Shown piece by piece: positions 42,401 through 50,239 of a stretch of 64,000 nt of DNA. A program made the translations under genes and the position numbers. Every line of letters begins with the position of its first letter. Positions within the stretch are counted from its first letter, which is position 1. The stretch spans positions 992,001-1,056,000 of the forward strand of contig NZ_BCFL01000018.1 in NCBI RefSeq assembly GCF_002217755.1, in the 5' to 3' direction. Under the pieces are notes generated by a model that ran no database searches, was not told the origin of the DNA, and worked only from the letters and a program-made list of their open reading frames with translations. This DNA is from Streptomyces hyaluromycini. GTDB lineage: Bacteria > Actinomycetota > Actinomycetes > Streptomycetales > Streptomycetaceae.

Positions 42401-44145
42401 CACCACAGCGACATGGCGTTGCCGTGGACGTCCACGACGTAGTCCAGGTTCCACCGCCAGCCTTGGGCGCAGAACGAGGACGCGAAGTCACTGTCGTGGC
42501 AGGGCTCGCCGGACTGGTTGCCGGCCACCGGAACGGTCAGCACCGAGTCGGTGGTCTCATCGCTGCTGCTCCAGCCGGGCAGCTTGTTGAGGCCGAAGTA
42601 GTATTGGGTGCCGTCCCGGGTGGTGACTCGCCAGTACTCCCCGTCCTTGTCCCCGTTGTCCTTGCTGGTGTCCTTGATCCGCTCGACTCTGGAGCCGTCA
42701 CCGTTGGCCGTCACCCAGTCGCAGCTCGGGGCGTCCAGGTTTCCGTCCGGGCAGGTGCTGGCATCCACCACCAACTCGGTCGTGGAACCGCCGAGGGAAA
42801 GAACGGCGTTGTACGAGCCCCAGCACAGGTCCGACGTCTTGTGGGAGGCGTTGTTCGCATCGCCGTCGGTGTCGTCACGACAAGTGCGGTAAGTGCGTTC
42901 GATCGAACCGGGCTGGTAGTCCCAGCCGTCCCCGATCCATGAGGCCTGGTTGTTCGTGGCCGAGGTCCGCCCGTCGACGACCTGCGAGTTGTAGCCGAAG
43001 GCAATGTCCGGTGCGGGACCGGCCGGGACCGGCGGCACCGCCACCGGCTGCGACCAGGTGAATGCCCCCGCGGAGCCTCCCGCACTCCACGTGCCCGACG
43101 CCGCAAGCGGCGTGGCCGTGTAGTCGCCCTTCGCACCCGAGCCGGAGTCTGTCGCCGCCAGCACCACCGACCCGCTCCCCGAGGTGCCCGCCTGCGGCAG
43201 CAGCGCCTTCAGCGCCCCGCTCTTCGACGCGTCTCGGTGGTAGACGGCCGACTCACTCGTCGAGCTGTTGTCACCGGACAGCGAGGCCTGGTCGGCCGTG
43301 GCCGAGGCGGCGGCAACGTCGACGGTGGCCTTGATCTGGCCGGTGTTGTCGTCGTTGTCGGTGGCCAGCGGGGTGGCCTGGTTGCACGCCTCGTCCAAGG
43401 GCGTGGTCAAAAAGCACTCCGGATACGTGACGAACTGCATCCGGTCGGCCCAGTCCGCGCTGTACAGCTGCTCGAAGTCGGAGTAGTCCAGTGCCACTTC
43501 CACCGACGCCGTCGCGGCTGTGGCCGGGGGAGTCACCGTCAGCAGTGTTCCGTTCACTTCTGCCGCGGACGTCTGCGCGGGGTCGGCCACCTCCACCTGC
43601 CAGGTGCCGTCCAGCGCAGAGGCTTCCTCAGGCGTGGCATCGACTGGAGCGCCCAGCAGGACCGGCAGCGGACCCGCCTGCCGCAGATCCCCTGCCACAG
43701 GATCTGTCAGGTTCACCGCCGCAGGGCCACTGACCGGAGGGGTCGTGTGGGCCGGCTCGTAGTCCACCGGCGGCACCGTGGCCTCACCGGTCAGATCGTC
43801 CAGTACGCCGGTGTCGGCGTCGGCCGCGGTGCTCTCAGCGGGCAGGTCGATCAGATCCACCCCGGCACGGTTGCCGCCAGGTGACGGGAGTGCGGCCGCC
43901 TGGGTAGGCAGCAACCCCACCAGTAACGCCCCTGCGAGCACCGCCCCGGCGCCCCGGCCGCGCCTGGCGTACCCGCCGGCGCGCCGCGCCGGCACCAGGC
44001 AGCAAACCGCGGCCGGACCACGACAGCGAACCAAACACCGAACAGCCCCCCAAGGCGGCCGGCAGGAAGCACGCGAAAGAAGGCCGCGCACCCCACCCCG
44101 AAGACGACACGAAATACCGACGGATCCTCTGCCGGAAAACACCAC
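36400..44145 (-). CDS. RHS polymorphic toxin: YD repeats, ricin lectin, Hint, NucA/NucB-like nuclease tip
   Basis: A secreted protein of up to 2581 residues. An N-terminal signal (Arg-rich, then AGAVLAGALLVGLLPTQAAA) precedes an adhesion-like region, many YD repeats (about 1100-1830) and a ricin-type beta-trefoil (about 1830-1955, with QW motifs AQNFRL and AQQWAF). The RHS core end is REYDPDTGHFISADP (about 2091). Then come a Gly-rich linker, a Hint domain (about 2301-2448, CSFTPSTPVL to ILVHN) that should self-cleave, and a toxin tip with EEFPFASTVEGG like NucA/NucB DNases. The start is uncertain: GTG 44145 is the longest option, but internal starts nearer the signal are plausible. Confidence 0.88.
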   Translation of the reverse strand: MVFSGRGSVGISCRLRGGVRGLLSRASCRPPWGAVRCLVRCRGPAAVCCLVPARRAGGYARRGRGAGAVLAGALLVGLLPTQAAALPSPGGNRAGVDLIDLPAESTAADADTGVLDDLTGEATVPPVDYEPAHTTPPVSGPAAVNLTDPVAGDLRQAGPLPVLLGAPVDATPEEASALDGTWQVEVADPAQTSAAEVNGTLLTVTPPATAATASVEVALDYSDFEQLYSADWADRMQFVTYPECFLTTPLDEACNQATPLATDNDDNTGQIKATVDVAAASATADQASLSGDNSSTSESAVYHRDASKSGALKALLPQAGTSGSGSVVLAATDSGSGAKGDYTATPLAASGTWSAGGSAGAFTWSQPVAVPPVPAGPAPDIAFGYNSQVVDGRTSATNNQASWIGDGWDYQPGSIERTYRTCRDDTDGDANNASHKTSDLCWGSYNAVLSLGGSTTELVVDASTCPDGNLDAPSCDWVTANGDGSRVERIKDTSKDNGDKDGEYWRVTTRDGTQYYFGLNKLPGWSSSDETTDSVLTVPVAGNQSGEPCHDSDFASSFCAQGWRWNLDYVVDVHGNAMSLWWDKESNYYGENEKYTTPVSYDRGGYLKRIDYGQRSNTLFTADPIARVEFTVDERCFDEAETGLTCTNDAFTSQDYGQYRLWYDTPANLYCSGAAGKRCSVGAPTFWSRERLSSVTTYAQRTQSSTTLSKVDKYLLTQTFPRTLTDTAPPLWLESIQRTGYAVDGTAQKLNAVEFSHNNQAMPNRVITGASDPRPAFDRLRIRRVVTEYGGEIDVDYSDPCPAMATSAHPKPEENGTRCYPVYWSPDPDQETIDWFNKYVVTSITQKPRVDGVPDLVTEYQYPTDGAAWAKNQTEFSKKTTRTYDQWRGYEQVTVLTGKNDAATGIVRGKSVTRYFRGMDGDPLPGGGTRSVTVKDSTGATIAPDKPAFQGMTAESLTYTQANDDGTGGSVASRTVSSPSAHLLATRPRTDVPDLKAYRTQVDQSIKVTPASGTNPDDNRTSRTVKTTTLYDDTYGLPYQVETRADTGKTGDQTTTCTQTSYLHNTSAWLIGLTEQTKTTAGTCAQAATATGDDVISASRTAYDSQSYGTAPTKGEATSVWGQDGLGTGWIRASKTTYDDYGRVKTVEDAAGHIGTTDYNPSSGQVFSTTATNNTLGFTSTITVEPGRGSPVKSEDTNKHVVTQAYDALGRTTAVWTASQNPATDDPSKTFSYDITVGKPVAVSTSTLRDDGTYAHAVTLYDGLGRPRQSQTDAVGGGRIVTDTLYNAAGTVRRTNNGYYAAGAPSTTLFELESDFDVPSATVTTYDGQSRPVTVTPYEAGTPKTVKRTTYAYDKDVTTVVPPVGSPATRSFTDVLQRTVRIDEFTDALHAAHTSTTYGYDPRGDRVSATDTEGNSWSWTYDARGRQIRAVDPDTGTTTTTYDDLDHKLTTTDDRGITVWTGYDALGRTTEQRLDDDQGEILTKFTYDTIPGAKGQQVSATRYNDGVPITTTVTGYDAEYRPTGKNITIPFSLTTTATTGLDATYSYSYTYTKTGLQQSVTTPAVGGLSQEKVITRYNADGLPTSTSGLDWYTAETTYSPYGEVLRTVTGEMPNRVWTTNLFDENTGQLDRTVTDRETAAPNRVNDRYYTYDNAGNVTQLKDTDGAGSTDRQCFTYDALGQLHEAWTSPNEGCTASGQTIAAPVYTDTTGKVTATNVTSANDGYWQTYTYDTLGNRKRLTEHDPSVTVTGGQVDATDDTTTDYAYGNDTGGQPHTLTGITTDTATIDTAAALSYDKTGNTETRTYGGDTQALDWTWDGKVKTVSGFGKAGSGQLIGLDGKCLDLQSASTADKTPLQIYTCNGTKAQNFRLDTQTGALTVLGKCVMPTGGATTDSTPVTLAPCTGKADQKWTVTAGTLKYSGSSKCLDIPGANSADGTDLQITACNGNTAQQWAFSDQTSYLYDASGNRIIAATASAHTLYLPDTELSTDANGDVAYCQRYYSQAGAPTVMRHTEGGTSSTLTALAADQQGTAIAAIGLTTGQAIQRQKTDPFGVPRGTVDGRWQSHRSYLGGTDDTTTGLTHLGAREYDPDTGHFISADPVLDIADPLQMNGYAYANNNPVTKSDPTGLFVPGDIAGGPISGNSGSGNMCPSLQNPNCPEYAGGGGGGGGGDDNTSGSGHGGGGGLSGWLGDVGKTIYHEVKTTGIALVTTPIQQLQTDKRCITSGDDCMAMLTQLVYSVSPAQAAAAAATSRGAEIADDYAHGRSAQGTGKLIFDLAMLVGTRGAGAEVEGEVAATRIRIPRGCSFTPSTPVLMADGKTKPIGDIKTGDKVEAADPANGKRKGGRKVAATLINHDYDLVDLRIKRTDGSTEILHTNAKHPFWDDTLHTWVPAGQLRTGHALSTAIGYHVYVADITRLPGDRDMYNLTVDDLHTYYVVAGGTPILVHNTGEACRVFSVDSSGTATSLPVHEIDSSAYPGVADNFNNALANGESPIVTRLTGRAAIRANRNAAQAGQPRPGTLMGGMSWEEFPFASTVEGGSGATLRLIPRNENVSHGRDSLWPFLRDNGINSGDQYYVRTQ

Positions 44146-44168
44146 CCGTCAAACAAAAAACAAACAGA

Positions 44169-44184
44169 TGTGACACCCGTCACA
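44169..44184. promoter_or_regulatory. CRP-type palindrome upstream of the RHS toxin gene
   Basis: TGTGACACCCGTCACA is an exact TGTGA-N6-TCACA site, the CRP/FNR-family consensus; Streptomyces Crp uses a related GTG-N6-CAC core. A further half site TGTGAC lies at 44191. The position, 24 bases before the longest toxin start, suggests control of toxin expression. Confidence 0.5.
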
Positions 44185-44662
44185 CTCAAATGTGACGCAA
44201 TTCAGACTTGCCGACCTTCGAGGTGTTTCGACAATGTGAATCCCTTAATACACATCACGCCCACACACTTGTGAATCCGGTGATCCACGACAATCGAGTT
44301 CGGCCCGGGCGGCCCGACCCGCATAGATGCTCGACCATGACGGCACATGCAGGGGCCATGAGATTGCCGGGCCACACGAAGCATCCACACGGCCTCCATG
44401 AGGCCCAGCACCCATCTCGTTTACGTCCTCGACGGCAGTTGAGTTCAAATCCGTGCTGGCTTACGGCACATCGATGGGGCATGATCTGCTCGCGCATTCC
44501 TGTCCGCCAGGAGAATTTGGCAGCACCGAATGGAATGCAAAGGTGAACCGAGGGTTAATTCTGGCCCAATGAGAGGCGACACGGTCTCTGTGTTCCGGAC
44601 ATCGGTGACCAGCCGATGACTCCCGGTCCGGGGCCGGTTTTCCGGGGAGGGAAGACGTTTTC
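44185..44662. other. Divergent intergenic region between the RHS toxin and FG-GAP genes
   Basis: About 480 bases with no convincing gene. It is A+T rich near 44150-44280 (promoter-like for the toxin). The rest contains only short frames without conserved features or ribosome-binding sites. Promoters for both divergent genes must lie here. Confidence 0.6.
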
Positions 44663-47600
44663 GTGGACAGACAATGGCTCCGCCTGCCCCGGCGCAGACG
44701 GCGGGCCGCCGTGCTGGTGGCCGCCGCCGTGGCCGCCGGACTCGGCCTGACACAACTGCCAGTCCTGCACCACGCCGACGCCCCCGGACTGGTGACACCC
44801 CGGCCGACGCCGCGCAACTGCTCGACGAGACCACCGCCGTCGGCAAGGCCCGCGCCACGGGCCGGCCGGTGGAGGTCACCGCATTGCGGGACGCGAGCAG
44901 CACCACCTACGCACGCCCCGACGGGAGTTTCGAACTCGAGACCCGCGCCGTGCCGTTCCGCGCCATGGTCGACGGAGTGTGGCGGACGATCGACACCGAC
45001 CTGCATCGCACCAAGGACGGCGACTGGGCCCCCACCGCCGTCAACAACCCCGTCGTCTTCTCCCCGGGCAGCCGCGGCGAGCGCGCAACCCGCTCCGAGA
45101 ACCGGACCAGCATCCGGCCGGCCGCCCTCACCACGGCCCAGGACGCGACGTCAACGGATCTGGTCACCCTCACCACCGGCGGCCACCAGCTCACCCTGAC
45201 CTGGCCGGGCACCCTGCCCGCCCCGGTCATCGACGGCGACCGCGCTCTCTACCAGGACGTCCTGCCAGGCGTCGACCTGCTGCTGACCGCCCGCGACTCC
45301 GGCTTCTCCCACGTACTGATCGTCAAGAACGCCGAAGCCGCCGCCGACCCCGAACTCGCCGCCCTCTCCTACGGCCTGACCTCACCCGACCTGACCTTCA
45401 CCCTCGACCCCGTCACCCACGTCATCCACGCCGAGGACGCGGACGGCACCGAGGTCGCCGTCTCCCCCACCCCCTACATGTGGGACTCCGCCGGCAAACC
45501 CGCCGTCACCCAGGGCGACGACCCCCAACCACCCCGGCCCACCGAGACCCCCACCCCCGAGGCCGGCCCCGACGTGGACCCCTCGGAAGAACCCGAGGAC
45601 ATCGGCGGCACCCCCGACCAGCCCGACTGGAACAACGACACCGCCGCACCACAGGACGACGAGCCCAGCCCGGCCGCCTACAAGACCGGCATCACCGCAC
45701 CTCTCGCACGGCCGGCGGCCTTCACCTCGACGGGCGACGACACCACGTCTGTGCTCGCCCTCGACGGCCTGGCCGGTCCCCAGCCCGGCACCCACGACGC
45801 GCTCGCCGCCGTCACCCTCACCGACGACGGCGCCCTCACCATCAAACCGGACACCAAGCTGCTGACCGCCGACTCCACCGTCTACCCGGTCTTCATCGAC
45901 CCCTCGTTCAGCGGCCACACCAACAACTGGACCACCGCCTACCAGCCCCACCCCGGCTCCAGTTTCTGGAACGGCACCAACTTCAACGACGGCACCGACA
46001 CCGCCCGCGTCGGCTACGAGTCCACCACTGCGGGCCTGTCCCGCTCCTTCTTCCAGCTCTCCCTCTCCAGCGCGCTCAAAGGCGCCCATGTCTCCTCCGC
46101 GTACTTCTACGGCCTGGAGACCTACTCCTGGTCCTGCTCCCCCCGCAGCGTCCAGCTGTGGCACACCAGCAGCATCAGCTCCGCCACCACCTGGAACAAC
46201 CAGCCCTCCTGGATCGGCCAGATCGACGCCCAGACCGTCGCCAACGGCTACAACAGCGGCTGCGCCGACGACTGGGTGAAGTTCACCGCCACCTCTCTCG
46301 GCCAGGACGCCGCCGACAACGGCTGGGGCTACGTCACCCTGGGCCTCCAGGCAGCCGACGAGAGCCACCCCGACCCGTGGAAGAAGTTCGAGGCCAGCAG
46401 CAGCAACTCCCCCTACCTGAAAATCACTTACAACCGGAAGCCCAAGGAACCCACCCACCTGACCATGAGCCCCGGTCCCGACTGCGACACCAGCGGCGAG
46501 TCCTCGGTGGGCAAGTCGGACCTGACCTTCGCCGCCACCGCCACCGACCCCGACGGGGACCTGAAGTACCTCGACTTCGAAGTCTGGCAGGACGGCAGCA
46601 GCAGCAAGATCCTCGACGGCAACCAGACCGTCGATGCGAACGGGCACGCCAGTGTCTCCGTCACGTCAGGCAAGTTCGCCAACGGCAAGACCTACTGGTG
46701 GCGGGTGCGCGCCATCGACTCCACCGGCGCCGCCTCCACCTACGCCCCGGACGGCAGCGACAACTGCGGATTCGTCTACGACACCACCAAGCCCAATTCC
46801 CCCAAGATCACCTCCACCCAGTTCCCCGAGGACGACGGCACCGGCGCCCTCTGGAGCACCGTCACATACGGCACCGCAGGCAACTTCACCCTCAGCGCCG
46901 ACGGAACCACCGACACCACCAGGTACGAGTTCTCCTTCGACTCCACCAGCTACGGCGGCACCAGCAGCCCTGCTACCGCCGGCGGCAGCGTCACTGTGTC
47001 CCTCAAACCCCACCACGCCGGCCCCAATGTGTTCTACGCACGCGCCGTCGACTCAGCCGGCAACCCGTCAGCACCGACCAAGTACCTCTTCTACGTCACG
47101 CCCCGCGACGACGCCGACGGCCCCGGCGACCTGACCGGCGACGCCTGGCCCGACGTCATCGTCGTCGACCAGTACAAGGACCTGCGGGTCTACCCCGCAA
47201 GCAGCGTGGGTGACATCTACTCCTACAACCGCGCCGCCTACGACCAGGACGGCCTCATCGAGACCAACTCCGACTACCCCGACGACTACTGGACCGGCGC
47301 CCTGCTCACCCACAACGGTGACTTCCTGCCCGGCGACGGCCTCCAGGACATGGTGGCGCGCATGCCCGACGGCAAGCTCTACGTCTACCCCGGTGACGGC
47401 TACGGCAGCTTCGACGTCACCCAACGCACCCAGATCCTGCTCCCCGCAGGAGCACCCGATCCTGCCACCCTCAACCAGATCCTCGCCGCCGGCGACATCG
47501 ACGGCGACGGCCGCCCCGACCTGCTCGCCACTGAGGGCAACCACTTCTGGGCCTTCCTCGGCTACACCGGAGGCGCCTTCAGCAGTGCCGTCCTGGAAAA

Positions 47601-47994
47601 CGGCGGCACCGTCTGGCCCGACCGCGACCTGGTATCCGTCGGCGACCACAACGGCGACGGCGCCGTCGACCTCGTCTTCCGCACCCTGTCCACCGGACAA
47701 CTGTCCCTGCGCTACGGCAAACCCAAGAGCGGAGGCGGCACCACGATCGAATCCCTCGCCACCGCCGGCAACTCCCTCAACGGCAAGGACGCCACCTACT
47801 CCGCCTCCGGCTGGACCACCGCCAACGTCCGACTCCTGCTCGGCACACCCGACGCCAACCACGACGGCATCCCCGACATGTGGGCCGTCATGAACGACGG
47901 CTCCGTACGGATGTACAGCGGCGGCACCTCCACCGTCGGCTCCTACACCACCGTCGTCAGCAGCGGCTGGACCGGCAAACTCACCATCGGCTGA
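44663..47994 (+). CDS. Secreted DNRLRE / FG-GAP repeat surface protein with frameshifted signal peptide
   Basis: About 1110 codons. GTG 44663 gives a good signal peptide (Arg-rich, then AAVLVAAAVAAGLGLTQLPV), but the body (TPADAAQLLDETTAVGKA onward) is in another frame, so a one-base shift lies near 44780-44800. The body has an N-terminal beta region, a Pro/Asp linker (about 300), a DNRLRE-type carbohydrate-binding module (FFQLSLSSAL, SATTWNNQPSWIG), a fibronectin-like domain, and C-terminal FG-GAP/VCBS repeats (DGDGRPDLLATEG, DHNGDGAVDLVF, DANHDGIPDMW). It is divergent from the RHS toxin, with which such proteins often occur, and may display or anchor it. Sequencing error is possible. Confidence 0.75.
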
Positions 47995-48019
47995 CCAAAC
48001 ACGACGCCGGAAACAACAG

Positions 48020-48047
48020 CGCCCCGCCGAAGACACCCGGCGGGGCG
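48020..48047 (+). terminator. Hairpin after the FG-GAP gene
   Basis: A perfect 10-bp stem CGCCCCGCCG/CGGCGGGGCG with an eight-base loop, 25 bases after the stop. Confidence 0.72.
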
Positions 48048-48302
48048 ACGCCGAGCGCCGTTGTGCCCGCCGGGACGGGGTCACCCGTTCACGCCCCCGA
48101 GCACCCGCCATTCGTGTGTTCTTCATACCGGTGCCTGTGCAACCCCCTTGACCTGCTCGAATTGCTTCTCAACGGGCCTCGCGGTCGCCCGCCGTGACAC
48201 CCGTTCATCCCAAAACTGACGGTGCCTCAGGGAGCGGGGCCGGGCGGATGCCTTTTACCTCGGTAGAGCAAGGGAGTGGACGACCTCGACCGAGGGAGCA
48301 CC

Positions 48303-48824
48303 ATGCGACGCACCGCCCGTCTGCTGACCGGGACCGCGCTGGCCGTGGCCACGGCCGGACTCGCCGGCGCGCCGGCGTACGGCGGCGGCACCGGCAGCCT
48401 CGACGTGTACCCGTCGACCGCGACGGCAGGCGGCCAGGTCACCGTGAACACGGCGGTGTGCGGCGAGAAGGGAACGGCGGTCGGCGACGCCAGTTCGGTC
48501 GGTGCCGGCCCGTTCACCCTTGCGCCCAGTACGCACGAGGGCGAGGCGATCGGGCAGTTCCAGGTGCCGCCGAGCGCGCAACCGGGGACGTACGAGATCG
48601 TCGCGAAGTGCGCCGAGGGGAACCGGCAGGTGACCGGGGACCTGGTGGTGGCACTGACGCCGGCCGCGGGGCAGGTACAGCCCCACGGCAGTGTGAAGAC
48701 GGGGGTCGGTGGTGCCTTCGGCTCCGACCCCGTGCAGACCGCGGCAGGCGTGACGGCTCTGGCCGTCGCCACCGCGGGCGGTACCTGGCTCCTGCATCGC
48801 CGGGCGAGAGGCGATGTGATCTGA
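48303..48824 (+). CDS. Secreted protein with a C-terminal membrane anchor, next to sortase
   Basis: A 173-residue protein. The signal peptide (MRRTARLLTGTALAVATAG) is followed by a beta-rich extracellular part with two Cys (TAVCGEKG, VAKCAEGN). The C-terminus ends in a hydrophobic helix (TAAGVTALAVATAGGTWLL) and basic residues, the layout of a cell-wall sorting tail. No LPXTG is present; VKTGVGGAFG precedes the helix. The sortase gene follows within 170 bases, so it may be the substrate. ATG 48303 has GAGGGAG upstream. Confidence 0.75.
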   Translation: MRRTARLLTGTALAVATAGLAGAPAYGGGTGSLDVYPSTATAGGQVTVNTAVCGEKGTAVGDASSVGAGPFTLAPSTHEGEAIGQFQVPPSAQPGTYEIVAKCAEGNRQVTGDLVVALTPAAGQVQPHGSVKTGVGGAFGSDPVQTAAGVTALAVATAGGTWLLHRRARGDVI

Positions 48825-48919
48825 CGGACACCCTCCGCTGTCCGTCCGCCGGTACCGCACATCCCACCCCCTCCGGGTCCGACGCCCCTCGCGGCCCGGA
48901 GGGGGTAGGGGGTCACGTT

Positions 48920-48946
48920 CGCTAGAGGCTCTCACCATCTCTAGCG
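48920..48946. promoter_or_regulatory. Inverted repeat upstream of the sortase gene
   Basis: CGCTAGAG (48920-48927) and CTCTAGCG (48939-48946) are perfect inverted copies 11 bases apart. A related half-site pair (CGCTAGAAGCTCTAAC) follows from 48959. The cluster sits 45-75 bases before the sortase ATG, so it may be an operator. Confidence 0.45.
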
Positions 48947-48992
48947 CCCCACCCCCTCGCTAGAAGCTCTAACCTCTGGGAGAGGGGTTCAC

Positions 48993-49616
48993 ATGCGCAA
49001 GATCGGGGACACCGCGATAGCCGCCGTAACCGTCATAGCCCTCGGCTCCGGCGTATGGCTGCTCGGCCCCGGCATCGGAGCGCACACCGCGCCGCCCCAG
49101 CCGTCCGCCGCCGAGAGCCGCCCCGACCCCGGCGAGGAACGCCTCGAAGCCCCCGCGCTGCCCCCTTCCCCGCCCACCCGCATCCGCATCCCCGCCATCC
49201 ACGTGAACGCCCCCCTCATGGGCCTGGCCCTCACCCCCGCAGGCAGCCTCGACGTCCCGCCCGCCGCGAAGAAGAACCTCGCCGGCTGGTACGAGGCCGG
49301 CACCACCCCGGGCGAGACCGGCACCGCGATCGTCGCCGGACACGTCGACAACACCGAGGGCCCCGCCGTCTTCTACGACCTCGGCGCCCTCAAACGCGGC
49401 GCGACCATCGAGGTGGACCGGCAGGACAGGGGCGTCGCCGTGTTCAGCGTCGACGCCGTGGAGGTCTACCAGGCCCGCGACTTCCCCGACGAGAAGGTGT
49501 ACGGAGCCGCGAAACGCCCCGAGCTCCGCGTCATCACCTGCGGCGGCGGCTACTCGCGCACGACCGGCTACCAGGGGAACGTCGTCGTCTTCGCCCACCT
49601 GACCGGAAGCCGCTGA
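48993..49616 (+). CDS. Class F sortase
   Basis: A 207-residue transpeptidase: N-terminal membrane anchor (AAVTVIALGSGVWLLGPG), a Pro-rich linker, then the sortase barrel with catalytic His in VAGHVDN (about 116), Cys in ITCGGG (about 182) and Arg in YSRTTGY (about 189). This is the class F pattern of actinobacteria. It would join the preceding anchored protein to peptidoglycan. ATG 48993 has GAGAGGGG upstream. Confidence 0.92.
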   Translation: MRKIGDTAIAAVTVIALGSGVWLLGPGIGAHTAPPQPSAAESRPDPGEERLEAPALPPSPPTRIRIPAIHVNAPLMGLALTPAGSLDVPPAAKKNLAGWYEAGTTPGETGTAIVAGHVDNTEGPAVFYDLGALKRGATIEVDRQDRGVAVFSVDAVEVYQARDFPDEKVYGAAKRPELRVITCGGGYSRTTGYQGNVVVFAHLTGSR

Positions 49617-49738
49617 CCACAAGCCGCTCACCGCAAGCCCATCCCCCGCGTTTCCCCCGCCTCACAGACCCCGTCGTCCCTCCCCAGGGACCCCTCACAC
49701 CCACCCCCCACCCCCGAAGAGGGCAGCGTTCCTCGTGG

Positions 49739-49765
49739 GAAACAGCGGTGATGCGGCCGGGTAAC
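49739..49765 (+). promoter_or_regulatory. GlnR-like half sites upstream of the nir region
   Basis: GAAAC (49739-49743) and GTAAC (49761-49765) are spaced 22 bases apart, two helical turns. GlnR boxes alternate GTnAC and GAAAC every 11 bases; the intermediate half site (GATGC) is poor. It is a candidate for nitrogen control of nirBD. Confidence 0.25.
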
Positions 49766-49788
49766 GTCGGCGCCGCACGCTCCTGGAC

Positions 49789-50239
49789 ATGACCTCGAAT
49801 ACGCGTGTGGTGGTGATCGGCGCCGGCCGCGCGGGCGCCCGTCCCGGCCGACGGCCCGTCGGCCCGGTGACCACGTCGGCACGCTCGTGACGCGCGAGAC
49901 GCCCGGGGCACCCGTCGGCGACGACGAGCACCGCGCGTACGGCCGGGTGCCGCTCACCGAGGTGCCGCCCGTCGAAGTGCGGCTCGCCGAAGTGCGGCTC
50001 GCCGAAGTGCCGACCGGCCACCACCCCGCCGCCGAGGTGACCGCCCGCCCCACGCACTCGGGCCGCGCGGACGGCAGCACGGACGGCAGCACGGCGATCG
50101 CATACGACACGCCGGACCACGTGCCCGCCGGGTGCGGCCGCCCGCTGCTCCCCCCTTCGCTCCGCCCGCTGCTCCCCCCTTCGCCCCACCCCCTGCCCCA
50201 CCCCCCGCTCCACCTGCTCACCCACGACGGAGGCTCCTG
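49789..50239 (+). pseudogene. Decayed NAD(P)/FAD oxidoreductase before nirB
   Basis: ATG 49789 begins TRVVVIGAGRAGARPGRRP, an FAD-binding N-terminus, but the frame ends within 35 codons. In another frame from about 49875 the text GDDEHRAYGRVPLTEV matches the next block of the same enzyme family (compare PAYDRVALTSYF in NirB). Beyond that only simple repeats (VRLAEVRLAEV) and Pro-rich text remain. It is probably the relic of the small flavoprotein often found upstream of nirB in Streptomyces. Confidence 0.6.

Noticed and set aside
44208..44546. Short plus-strand open frame between the divergent toxin and FG-GAP genes
   Set aside because: No ribosome-binding site, unusual composition (His/Arg rich) and no recognisable domain.
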